DNA of 18,284 bases from Bacteroidales bacterium (GTDB lineage: Bacteria > Bacteroidota > Bacteroidia > Bacteroidales > ML635J-15), in the NCBI GenBank assembly GCA_028696755.1, contig JAQVGK010000010.1, positions 1 to 18,284 on the forward strand. Direction: 5' to 3'. Shown here piece by piece: positions 1 to 6,601 of this stretch. The position numbers and the translations under genes were made by a program. Each line of letters starts with the position of its first letter. Position 1 is the first letter of the stretch. Under the pieces are notes generated by a model that searched no databases, was not told the origin of the DNA, and saw nothing but the letters and a program-made list of their open reading frames with translations.

Positions 1-322
1 ACTTATCTACAGGATAAACTTTTGAGATTGGCATTTTGAATATTTTGGTGTTGTTTATTTGGTGTTTTGTTTATGTGTAGAACCTTGTATTTGCAAGTTT
101 GTTTAATGCCCACATATGTAAAGGTATTATCATAGAACCAATTTTGTAGTCGGGAAAAATTGTAATCTGTAATCGAAGAGTTTTGTTTAATTGTTTTTTC
201 TTATTGGAATTCCACTTTTATTAAAAAAGCAGAATTTTAAATTTACCACAATTACCGATCACCGATTACAGATTACCGATCACAACAAAATAAAAAATAA
301 ACCAAAATTTTCACCAAAATCT
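1..322. other. Non-coding left edge with short repeats
   Basis: No convincing gene is seen here. The stretch is AT-rich. It holds a perfect 12-bp direct repeat (ATTACCGATCAC at 251-262 and 272-283) separated by CGATTACAG. A 14-bp perfect inverted repeat also lies here: GTAATCTGTAATCG at 162-175 and its complement at 263-276. No T-run hairpin typical of a terminator is evident downstream of the minus-strand gene that ends at 323. Confidence 0.5.
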
Positions 323-2362
323 TTACTTCATCAACCTTGCAATTGCAACTTCACAGCAGATAAAGATAAATGCAAGCAGAATAAACAATTGCCATAATGG
401 TTTTCCTTCGGCAAACTCTTTTAGTTCAACTCCAAGGTCATCTTTGTTGGATTCAATTATTTTTGCACGGTTATCGAGTTTTTCGGAGATGTATTTCTCG
501 AGTTCGGGAAGATCGGCATATTCGGGCACCGACTCTCGGCGATCGTAATTTAGCGAAACTGGAGCAACATAAGTGTCCGACTTAAAAAGTTCGTATGTGC
601 CTGCATTCTTCAGTTGTGGCGGAATGTTGATGCCAAGTTTTTTGCCATTAAAGCGATGCGAAGCAAGAATGTCGAGATTTGTGCTGTCCTTTATTCTGAA
701 AATGTCGCTGCTTTCAACTTCAATATCGGAGGCAATATCAATCATTGCACCTGTTTTTATTGTTGCATAAAGCGAATTGTTTATCTGTGAGCTTAAAGCC
801 ATGTTGTAAAAAGCAGGGACAAATAGAGGGCTTTTCATAAATGCGGAATTGTTCTCTGAAACAGGCGCAGACATTATATAAATCTTACCTTGTCCGTAAC
901 TTCCACCCGATAAAACAGGAAATCCATTATCGAGTTTTAAAACAGGGGCATTTGCCGAAGCATTAAATAAAACATGTTTGTAAACCATTCCCATAACTGG
1001 TAAGTCGCTCTGCTTTTCTTTTTTGATAAAGACATTTCGAAATAACTCGTGATCGTATTCAACTGTATAAATCTTGGTGTTCATAAAACGCATTGTTTCG
1101 AACTTGCCTGCGCCGAACAAACTTAAAAACGAATTGCACGACGATACATTTATATCGGTAGATGGAATAAACAATACCGAGCCACCTGCAGAAACAAAAT
1201 CCTGAACTTGGGAAGCCAGTCCCGATGGCACATCCGAAAAACTGTTTAGAACAATTAAATCGAATGAATTCAGATTTTGGCTTTGTTCTGTTCCAGCTTT
1301 AATTTGAGTTAAAGAGAAATTTTCGGGATCGGAACCATATAAAGCTGTTAACCACCTATTTGGCGTTCCCGAGTTTAAAATCAAAATGTTAGTTATATCA
1401 GCAATCCTATAATTGAAGTACAGAGTATTATCGTAAGTTATTGGATAATCAGTGATTTCTAATCGAGCGCTAACATATCCGCTGGTTGTGTTGATATATT
1501 CGATTTCGACGTCCTTTACTTCGCCAGCTTCGATACTGAATCCAGACAGAGCTTTCACCGTGTCGTTGATATATAGCTGTAGCGATAAGTCGAAAAATGC
1601 TTCGGATGACTTGTTTACAATTCTAGCTGTTAGAATCTCGGGCATGTTGCGGCGGTGAACAGGCGACTCAAACCATGCGCTGTCAACAAAAAGATTATTG
1701 ACTTTTGCAGATGTGATTGGAATAAAAACTGTTGATATATTATCGGCAGGCAATGTATGTTCGGTTCCTAAAAAGCTTTTTTGCATATCGGAAATTACAT
1801 ACAGATTGGCTTTTTGATTTTCTGGGATTATTGTATTTGCCTTTAAAACTACATCGCTGAGTGTTAGTGGAGATGGACTAATTGAGATTTTGTCGAGATT
1901 ACGCAAAAACTCGTCTCTGCCAATCACAAACTGATGCTCGGGCTGCATATCATTTGTAATCAGCAAATATCGCATCGAAGCAGGAGAATTGAATACAATT
2001 TCTTTTGCAATCTGCCTGCCTTGTTCGAAAAGTTGACCCGATTTGCCGCTGCTCTCCATGCTAAAAGAGTTGTCAACATAAATCACATTTACTTCCGAAG
2101 GCTTATTACTGTTGACATTGTTATTTGGAATAAAAGGCCCAGCAAAAGCAATAACTAACATCGCAACAGTGAGAATACGTGCGATAAGCATCAAAAGATG
2201 TTTTAGCTTTGTACGCGTTTGTGTTTCCTTACGTATGTCTTCGAGAAAACGAGTATTACTAAAATACAGAGTTTTATGCCTCCTGAAATTTATCAGGTGG
2301 ATGATAATCGGAATCGATACCGCAAACATCGCCCATAGAAAGGCTGGATTAATAAAACTCAT
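323..2362 (-). CDS. BatA-type membrane protein with VWA-like domain
   Basis: This 679-residue protein begins with the double-transmembrane BatA N-terminal domain (aerotolerance regulator N-terminal family). Membrane helix 1 is at about residues 5-24 and helix 2 at about 54-78, separated by a basic segment with the typical INFRRHK and FSNTRFL pattern. A von Willebrand A-like fold follows: IYVDNSFSM at 94-102 gives a DxSxS MIDAS-type motif (D97, S99, S101). A glutamine amidotransferase-like or beta-rich middle region follows, and a last membrane helix lies at about 657-674 near the C terminus. In the family such proteins sit in the inner membrane with the VWA part in the periplasm. The MoxR, BatB and BatD partners are not in this window, so it may be one of the stand-alone long BatA-like proteins common in Bacteroidota. 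The start is supported by a TAACTTTG box 19 bp upstream. The exact function is unknown. Confidence 0.85.
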   Translation of the reverse strand: MSFINPAFLWAMFAVSIPIIIHLINFRRHKTLYFSNTRFLEDIRKETQTRTKLKHLLMLIARILTVAMLVIAFAGPFIPNNNVNSNKPSEVNVIYVDNSFSMESSGKSGQLFEQGRQIAKEIVFNSPASMRYLLITNDMQPEHQFVIGRDEFLRNLDKISISPSPLTLSDVVLKANTIIPENQKANLYVISDMQKSFLGTEHTLPADNISTVFIPITSAKVNNLFVDSAWFESPVHRRNMPEILTARIVNKSSEAFFDLSLQLYINDTVKALSGFSIEAGEVKDVEIEYINTTSGYVSARLEITDYPITYDNTLYFNYRIADITNILILNSGTPNRWLTALYGSDPENFSLTQIKAGTEQSQNLNSFDLIVLNSFSDVPSGLASQVQDFVSAGGSVLFIPSTDINVSSCNSFLSLFGAGKFETMRFMNTKIYTVEYDHELFRNVFIKKEKQSDLPVMGMVYKHVLFNASANAPVLKLDNGFPVLSGGSYGQGKIYIMSAPVSENNSAFMKSPLFVPAFYNMALSSQINNSLYATIKTGAMIDIASDIEVESSDIFRIKDSTNLDILASHRFNGKKLGINIPPQLKNAGTYELFKSDTYVAPVSLNYDRRESVPEYADLPELEKYISEKLDNRAKIIESNKDDLGVELKEFAEGKPLWQLFILLAFIFICCEVAIARLMK

Positions 2363-2381
2363 ACCTAAACTTTATTTGTGG

Positions 2382-2389
2382 CAAAGTTA
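2382..2389 (-). promoter_or_regulatory. Putative -7 box TAACTTTG for the BatA-like gene
   Basis: Read on the minus strand this is TAACTTTG, a full match to the Bacteroidota -7 consensus TAnnTTTG, 19 bp before the ATG. No clear TTG element lies at the expected -33 distance. The same decamer context recurs upstream of the agmatinase-like gene. Confidence 0.4.
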
Positions 2390-2424
2390 AAAAATTAAAT
2401 TTATCTTGTAAGACATAAAAAACC

Positions 2425-2432
2425 TATATTTG
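2425..2432 (+). promoter_or_regulatory. Putative -7 box TATATTTG for the kinase operon
   Basis: TATATTTG matches the Bacteroidota -7 consensus. A TTG at 2406-2408 is a possible -33 element, with a slightly short 16-bp spacer. The box ends only 5 bp before the assigned ATG (2438), so the transcript would be leaderless or nearly so, unless translation starts at the Met codon at 2447. Confidence 0.4.
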
Positions 2433-2437
2433 CATTC

Positions 2438-4399
2438 ATGAGATTGATGCGTATATTAATTTTACTAACTGCTTTGCTGATACTTGTGGCTAATAATATC
2501 TACGGTCAGGATTATCATGCAATAGATTCTCTAAAAACTTTAATAAAATCGGAAAAGTCCGAAAAGAGACTTGCCCTTTTAAATTCTCAAATAGCTGAAC
2601 AATATTATTTTAATTTTCCAGATACCGCAATTTACTATTGCAATATTGGGATGAAATTTAGCGAGAAGAACAACGACATTTCTGACTTATCTTATTACCA
2701 TAATTTTTTAGGTGTTCTTTATAAGAATATTGCTGTTTACGATTCTGCAATTATTCATTTTGAAAAGGCAATACCTCTTTATTATCAAGATGATTTTGAG
2801 AGAGGTGCAGCATCAGCGAAAAACAATCTGGCTCAAGCTCAGAAGCTAAAAGGCGATTATGATGAGGCTCTTGATAATTTTTATAGTTCGCTAAGTATTT
2901 TTGAAAAGCATAAAGATACCATAAATATTGGGGAATTACATTCTAATATTGGAGCACTCTTGCTCGAAATTGATGAACTTGATGCTGCCGAGGAGCATTT
3001 TCAAATATCAAGAAGACAGTATCAATTGGCTAAGGCTGAATTGCAAGAGGCCTGGATAGTTCAAGACTTAGGAAATTTAAAGCTCAAGCAGAACGATCCA
3101 AAATCTGCCAAGCGCTATTTTATGGAGTCACTAACTATCTGGAAAAAATTTGACAGAATAAAAGAATACAATAATTGTGTACTTCGTTTGGCAGAATCAG
3201 AAATGTTAATTGGTGAATATACCCATGCGGCAAGTTTGCTCGCGAAAACTATCGACGAATTTTATAAAGTCAACAATCTTCAAGGTGTTTCCGAAGCATG
3301 GATGCTCTTAGGTAAAAACGATCGACTTTCTGGAGACTATTCAAATGCTATAGAGCATCTTAACAAGAGCCTCGAAGTTTCTGGTATTGTGAAGTCGGAG
3401 CAATTGTTGATGAATATCTACAATAACCTCTACCTCTCTTATAAAGCGCTTGAAAAGCCTTCAAAAGCACTAGAGTATCACGAATTATTTGTTGCTATTA
3501 AAGATAGTTTGTTCAACACAAATCGGCAGAAACTTATTGCTGAGTATCAAACTAAATTAAATCTGGCAAACAAAGAATATTTTATTAAGCAACTAGAAGA
3601 TAGCACCCGCCAACAGCAACTTATTAATCAATACATTTCACACCAAAATCGTCAAAAACAAATAAGCATTTATGGCTTGATTGCTGTTGTAGTAGTAATC
3701 ATATTTTTAATTTATATAATTTTTAAAAGATATAAAACTACTCGCCGATTGAATGATGAACTCGAAATTGCCTTAAAAGAACGAGAGGTCTTGATAAGGG
3801 AAGTGCATCATCGTGTTAAAAACAATCTGCAGATTATCAGCAGTCTTTTAAATTTGCAAGCAGATAAAACGGATAATGAAGCGGCTGGCGAATTGTTGCG
3901 AATCAGTCAAACGCGAATTGAAGCAATGTCGATGATTCATGAGAATCTTTATAAATCAGCGAAATTAAGTGAAATCAGTTTTAATGATTATGTCGAAAAC
4001 CTCTGCTCGTACATTGGATCATCATTTAATATTTCGGCACGTAACATCAAATTCATTACTAATATTGATAAAGTAAATCTCGATATCGATAAATTGGTTC
4101 CATGCGGATTGATTATTAATGAACTTGTTACAAACAGCATTAAGCATGCATTTGAATCTAATAACGAAAATGAGATCTCTATAAGTTGCAAGTCTGAGAT
4201 TGTTGATGGGAATGAGAATGTTGAACTGATTGTATCTGACAATGGAAAAGGAATGCCGCAAGATTTCGACCTTAGTCGAGCCAAATCTCTTGGTTTGCGT
4301 CTAACTTATGGATTGACAAGACAATTGCAAGCAGAAATGATTATTAAAAATGAAGGAGGTTTTAAAGCAGTAATTACATTTAAAAACAATTCTAAATGA
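2438..4399 (+). CDS. TPR-containing sensor histidine kinase, HisKA_2 type
   Basis: This 653-residue membrane sensor kinase has a signal peptide at residues 1-24 (ending IYGQ) and a periplasmic array of tetratricopeptide repeats at about 45-350. Recognisable TPR-like segments include YDSAIIHFEKA, YDEALDNFYSSL, PKSAKRYFMESL and YSNAIEHLNKSL. A short coiled-coil stretch leads to one membrane helix at about 411-429. The HisKA_2 dimerisation segment holds EVHHRVKNNLQ (about 455-465), with H457/H458 as the phospho-acceptor region. The HATPase domain has N-box residues N561, E562 and N566, and the G1 motif DNGKG at 601-605. Ligand sensing by TPRs is typical of Bacteroidota two-component systems. Its stop overlaps the start of the LytTR regulator by 4 bp, so the two are almost certainly a cognate pair. 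The start at 2438 is the longest ATG; M4 (2447) is an alternative. The signal sensed is unknown. Confidence 0.92.
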   Translation: MRLMRILILLTALLILVANNIYGQDYHAIDSLKTLIKSEKSEKRLALLNSQIAEQYYFNFPDTAIYYCNIGMKFSEKNNDISDLSYYHNFLGVLYKNIAVYDSAIIHFEKAIPLYYQDDFERGAASAKNNLAQAQKLKGDYDEALDNFYSSLSIFEKHKDTINIGELHSNIGALLLEIDELDAAEEHFQISRRQYQLAKAELQEAWIVQDLGNLKLKQNDPKSAKRYFMESLTIWKKFDRIKEYNNCVLRLAESEMLIGEYTHAASLLAKTIDEFYKVNNLQGVSEAWMLLGKNDRLSGDYSNAIEHLNKSLEVSGIVKSEQLLMNIYNNLYLSYKALEKPSKALEYHELFVAIKDSLFNTNRQKLIAEYQTKLNLANKEYFIKQLEDSTRQQQLINQYISHQNRQKQISIYGLIAVVVVIIFLIYIIFKRYKTTRRLNDELEIALKEREVLIREVHHRVKNNLQIISSLLNLQADKTDNEAAGELLRISQTRIEAMSMIHENLYKSAKLSEISFNDYVENLCSYIGSSFNISARNIKFITNIDKVNLDIDKLVPCGLIINELVTNSIKHAFESNNENEISISCKSEIVDGNENVELIVSDNGKGMPQDFDLSRAKSLGLRLTYGLTRQLQAEMIIKNEGGFKAVITFKNNSK

Positions 4400-5118
4400 T
4401 AGATACCGACAAAAATATTTTGATTATTGAAGATGAGTTTTCAATCGCAATGGATATGGAAATGCGTTTGCAAAAAATGGGCTACAGAGTGGCTGGAATT
4501 GCAACAAACTACAAGGATGCACTAGCTATTTTACTCGAAGAATCAATTGATATTGCACTTTTAGACATCAATCTTAATGGAGATAAAACTGGAATCGACA
4601 TCGGTAAAATAATCAAAGAGAAGTTTAATATTCCAATTATTTTTATCACTGCTTATACCGATTCAAAGACCTTGAACGATGCACTAGAAGCTAATCCGAT
4701 GGGTTATATTACCAAACCATTTAAAGATGCTGACCTAAACAGTAATATTCAGCTCGCGTTTGCAAAATTTGTTAAAACACTAGAAAATGACCCAGAATTA
4801 CAAATAGAAGGTAAGCATTTTTTTGTTAAAGATAAAGGCGTCCTAAAGAAACTTAATACAGATGAAATTCTGTGGGCAGAAGCTATGGACAACTATACAA
4901 TTCTGCATACGCTTGCTGGCAAACATATTGTTAACGCATTTCTTAAAGATGTTCTTTTACGTTTGGGAAACGATTTCTTAAGAATACACCGCTCTCATGC
5001 AGTTTCTGTAAAACAAATCACATCCATTGAAGATAATCTTGTATACATTGGCAAAACGTTTCTGGTTGTAAGCCAGAGTTATAAGAATGAGCTGATGAAA
5101 CGGTTGGAGGTACTGTAA
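4396..5118 (+). CDS. LytTR-family response regulator
   Basis: This 240-residue response regulator has an N-terminal receiver domain and a C-terminal LytTR DNA-binding domain. The receiver acidic pocket is E12/D13, the phospho-acceptor D57 lies in LLDINL, the switch residue is T85 (FITAY), and the conserved lysine is K107 (ITKPF). The LytTR domain spans about residues 135-238 and includes MDNYTILHT and FLRIHRSHAVSV, the hallmark strand and loop signatures. The gene starts at an ATGA overlap with the sensor kinase stop, which indicates translational coupling and a cognate phosphorelay. LytTR regulators usually bind paired direct repeats upstream of targets. No such target is evident in the immediate intergenic region. 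The downstream repeat array lies 240 bp away, and there is no sequence reason to link the two beyond proximity. Confidence 0.93.
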   Translation: MIDTDKNILIIEDEFSIAMDMEMRLQKMGYRVAGIATNYKDALAILLEESIDIALLDINLNGDKTGIDIGKIIKEKFNIPIIFITAYTDSKTLNDALEANPMGYITKPFKDADLNSNIQLAFAKFVKTLENDPELQIEGKHFFVKDKGVLKKLNTDEILWAEAMDNYTILHTLAGKHIVNAFLKDVLLRLGNDFLRIHRSHAVSVKQITSIEDNLVYIGKTFLVVSQSYKNELMKRLEVL

Positions 5119-5357
5119 AATCAAGCACTAATATCTAATATCTAAACTCAAAACAATAACAAATTTTATAAATTTAAAACTCAAAACTGTTAGTGCAAAT
5201 TATGCAGTTATTAGGATTTTGACTTTTGTGCTTGCTTAGGATTTTGTGCTTGGGATTTAGGATTTTGCGTCAAGCACTAAATCCTAAAAGACTGCTGGCA
5301 GATGCTTGAGTGATTGAAGATATTTGAAAAAAGCGAAAAATTTCAAAAGGCTGTATG
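5119..5357. repeat. Intergenic region with degenerate AGGATTTT/TGTGCTTG repeats
   Basis: No gene is seen. TTAGGATTTT occurs three times (5211-5220, 5236-5245, 5257-5266), interleaved with TGTGCTTG (5227-5234 and 5245-5252). A complementary AAATCCTAAA lies at 5279-5288 and can pair with 5256-5265 around a 13-nt loop. The 11-mer TCAAGCACTAA brackets the region at 5121-5131 and 5270-5280. This could be a decayed interspersed repeat. No good terminator for the upstream two-component operon was identified. Confidence 0.45.
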
Positions 5358-5358
5358 T

Positions 5359-5416
5359 GTTGCAGTAGAATAAATTGAGAATGCTAGTCGTTTATTAACC
5401 GTTAAGTAACGGATAA
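5359..5416 (+). repeat. Array repeat copy 1
   Basis: This copy has the GTTGCAGTAGAAT box at 5359-5371, then CTAGTCG and the palindrome CCGTTA-AG-TAACGG followed by ATAA. The two-base palindrome centre (AG) is shared only with copy 7. Confidence 0.85.
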
Positions 5417-5475
5417 TTCCTAAAAGATAAATTCGAAATAACCAAAAACCAAATGAAAATGCTTTAGTTGAATGT

Positions 5476-5531
5476 GTTGCGGCAGAGTATTTTTTTGGTC
5501 AGAGTCGTTTTTAACCGTTAATAACGGATAA
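5476..5531 (+). repeat. Array repeat copy 2
   Basis: This copy has the GTTGCGGCAGAGT box, then CAGAGTCG at 5500-5507 and the palindrome CCGTTA-A-TAACGG ending at 5531 in ATAA. It begins a duplicated block shared with copies 6-7. Confidence 0.88.
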
Positions 5532-5562
5532 TTTTGTTTTAAGATAGAGCTCTAAGTACGTT

Positions 5563-5615
5563 GTTGCGCAATAAGTGTCATTTCAGAGTCGTTTTTAACC
5601 GTTAATAACGGATAA
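5563..5615 (+). repeat. Array repeat copy 3
   Basis: The box is GTTGCGCAATAAG, containing the palindrome TTGCGCAA. CAGAGTCG is at 5584-5591 and the palindrome CCGTTA-A-TAACGG ends at 5615. GCTCT at 5549-5553 could pair with AGAGT at 5585-5589, with a G-U closing pair in RNA. Confidence 0.88.
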
Positions 5616-5680
5616 AGTCCCAGAGGGAAAATCCCAAATTTCAAAAAGCAAAATACAATCACGAAGTGCTATTTGTATTC

Positions 5681-5736
5681 GTTGCAGCAGAATGTCTTTA
5701 GTCTCAGAGCCGTTATTAACCGTTAGTAACGGTTAA
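5681..5736 (+). repeat. Array repeat copy 4
   Basis: The box is GTTGCAGCAGAAT, followed by CAGAGCCG at 5705-5712. The palindrome has perfect 10-bp arms, TTAACCGTTA and TAACGGTTAA, around one G. It ends GGTTAA, where every other copy ends GGATAA; the change restores pairing with the left arm. Confidence 0.88.
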
Positions 5737-5765
5737 ATGTTGTGTTTTTGGTAAGCTCTGTAAAC

Positions 5766-5821
5766 GTTGCAACAGAATTGTTTAATTATCAGAGCCGTTT
5801 TTAACCGTTAGTAACGGATAA
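5766..5821 (+). repeat. Array repeat copy 5, next to the zinc-ribbon promoter
   Basis: The box is GTTGCAACAGAAT, beginning with the palindrome GTTGCAAC. CAGAGCCG is at 5790-5797 and the palindrome ends at 5821. GCTCTG at 5755-5760 is complementary to CAGAGC at 5790-5795. The palindrome ends 18 bp before a TATATTTG box, so it occupies the place of the -33 element of the zinc-ribbon gene. Confidence 0.88.
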
Positions 5822-5839
5822 GGATTTAATATATTTTTT

Positions 5840-5847
5840 TATATTTG
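5840..5847 (+). promoter_or_regulatory. Putative -7 box TATATTTG for the zinc-ribbon gene
   Basis: This is a full match to the Bacteroidota TAnnTTTG consensus, ending 4 bp before the ATG at 5852, so the message would be nearly leaderless. The repeat-5 palindrome (5805-5821) sits where the -33 element is expected, a natural position for an operator or activator site. Confidence 0.4.
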
Positions 5848-5851
5848 CTTT

Positions 5852-6286
5852 ATGAAATGTAAAGTTTGTAATAAAGAAATAACGGGAAGAAAAGATAAAA
5901 TCTTTTGTTCAATTCATTGTAAGAATGAGTATCATCTTACTTTGGGAGCAGTAACTAGGCTTAAAGCATATCCACTTGATAGAATTCTGCATCGTAATCG
6001 GTCGATTTTACTAGAGATAATGGGAACTAAAGCTGCTAAAAAGATGATTTTACGATCAGAGCTTGTTAGAAAGAAATTTCAGTTCAAATATATTACTCAT
6101 TTTAACGTTAATAGCAGTGGGAAAATGTACCATCATGTTTATGATTTCGCCTGGATGGAATTCTCGGACGATGAGATTCTAATAATTAGACAAAAAAAAC
6201 AATGGATTCCTGAAGAACTTATATCGCAAGATGAGATAAATAATACTCAACAGAATTTAATTCCTAAGGAGACCAAATCGAATTGA
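5852..6286 (+). CDS. Small N-terminal zinc-ribbon protein of unknown function
   Basis: This is a 144-residue basic protein. Its N terminus has four cysteines arranged CxxC-x12-CxxxC (C3, C6, C19, C23) within MKCKVCNKEITGRKDKIFCS, a pattern typical of a zinc ribbon or treble-clef finger. The middle (about residues 35-80) is helical and rich in lysine and arginine. The segment at about 80-115 (KYITHFNVNSSGKMYHHVYDF) is probably beta-rich and aromatic. The C-terminal 25 residues are polar and probably disordered. From memory, similar short CxxC proteins are widespread in Bacteroidota and are annotated as hypothetical or DUF2116-like Zn-ribbon proteins, but I cannot confirm this match. The gene lies alone inside the repeat array, 30 bp after repeat 5 and 14 bp before repeat 6. 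It has the size and compactness of a gene carried between repeats. A nucleic-acid-binding role is an inference from the zinc finger, the basic character and the location. Confidence 0.85.
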   Translation: MKCKVCNKEITGRKDKIFCSIHCKNEYHLTLGAVTRLKAYPLDRILHRNRSILLEIMGTKAAKKMILRSELVRKKFQFKYITHFNVNSSGKMYHHVYDFAWMEFSDDEILIIRQKKQWIPEELISQDEINNTQQNLIPKETKSN

Positions 6287-6300
6287 TCTTTCCTTTTTTT

Positions 6301-6351
6301 TTTGCAACAATTTATTTCTCAGAGCCGTTATTAACCGTTAGTAACGGATAA
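6301..6351 (+). repeat. Array repeat copy 6
   Basis: The box is reduced to TTTGCAACAATT, starting 14 bp after the zinc-ribbon stop codon. CAGAGCCG is at 6320-6327 and the palindrome CCGTTA-G-TAACGG is followed by ATAA. The upstream GCTCT arm seen in other copies is missing, as if the gene end replaced it. Confidence 0.85.
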
Positions 6352-6384
6352 TTTTATTGTAAGATAGAGCTCTGAGCGCGTTGT

Positions 6385-6437
6385 GGTGCAATAAGTATAG
6401 TTTTAGAGCCGTTTATTATCCGTTAAGTAACGGATAA
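6385..6437 (+). repeat. Array repeat copy 7
   Basis: The box is diverged (GGTGCAATAAG). TAGAGCCG is at 6404-6411. The palindrome has perfect 10-bp arms, TTATCCGTTA and TAACGGATAA, around AG. The left arm has T where other copies have A, which restores pairing. GCTCT at 6369-6373 is complementary to AGAGC at 6405-6409. Confidence 0.85.
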
Positions 6438-6601
6438 AGCCCAAACGGAAAATCCCAAATTCCAAACAAAAATATCTAATTATGACAAAAGCCTCACCAT
6501 CAGAATTCTACTCATTCACCATTTTTTTTATTCATCTCACCATAATTATATTATAGTGCGATTTTGTTCAATGTACTTTAGCATCAAATTAACAATTAAA
6601 A
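6438..6601. other. AT-rich intergenic region before the secreted-protein operon
   Basis: No gene is seen. The first 35 bp continue the sequence that also follows repeat 3 (the shared word GGAAAATCCCAAATT). The remainder is very AT-rich and must contain the promoter of the downstream operon, but I found no perfect TAnnTTTG box. TACTTTAG at 6574-6581 is a one-mismatch candidate. Confidence 0.4.

Larger units (their letters stand above)
5359..6437 (+). repeat. Seven-copy palindrome repeat array bracketing a zinc-ribbon gene
   Basis: Seven same-orientation copies of a degenerate unit are present. Each has a GTTGC(A/G)(A/G)CAGAAT-like box. After 19-25 bp comes CAGAGYCG, then a T/A-rich step, then a palindrome with consensus CCGTTARTAACGGATAA. 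CCGTTA starts at 5399, 5515, 5599, 5720, 5805, 6335 and 6420, so the distances are 116, 84, 121, 85, 530 and 85 bp. The 530-bp interval contains the whole zinc-ribbon gene. The block with copies 2-3 and the block with copies 6-7 look like duplicates of each other (about 80% identical by eye from about 5500 and 6320 onward). This is not a CRISPR array, because units are degenerate and spacing is uneven. Confidence 0.9.

Noticed and set aside
191..397. Small plus-strand open frame of 68 codons
   Set aside because: It is made largely of the direct repeats and overlaps the end of the BatA-like gene on the other strand. There is no start context and the protein is low complexity.
6100..6116. Possible extra half-copy of the palindrome inside the zinc-ribbon gene (TTTTAACGTTAATAGC)
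   Set aside because: It lacks one C of the core and the right arm, and it lies in coding sequence. Chance similarity in an AT-rich gene is likely.
5359..6437. CRISPR array
   Set aside because: The units are degenerate and longer than CRISPR repeats, the intervals are unequal and partly similar to each other, one interval holds a gene, and no Cas protein is present.
5790..6437. Classical integron with attC sites
   Set aside because: Gene-between-repeats and terminal GTTA/TAAC words are suggestive, but no integrase is seen. The repeat does not show the usual pair of core sites with unpaired bases in one long hairpin, and most intervals hold no gene. It stays only as an analogy.
6562..6581. 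Promoter of the secreted-protein operon (TTTTG ... TACTTTAG)
   Set aside because: The -7-like box has one mismatch and the TTG lies only 7 bp away, far too close for a -33 element.
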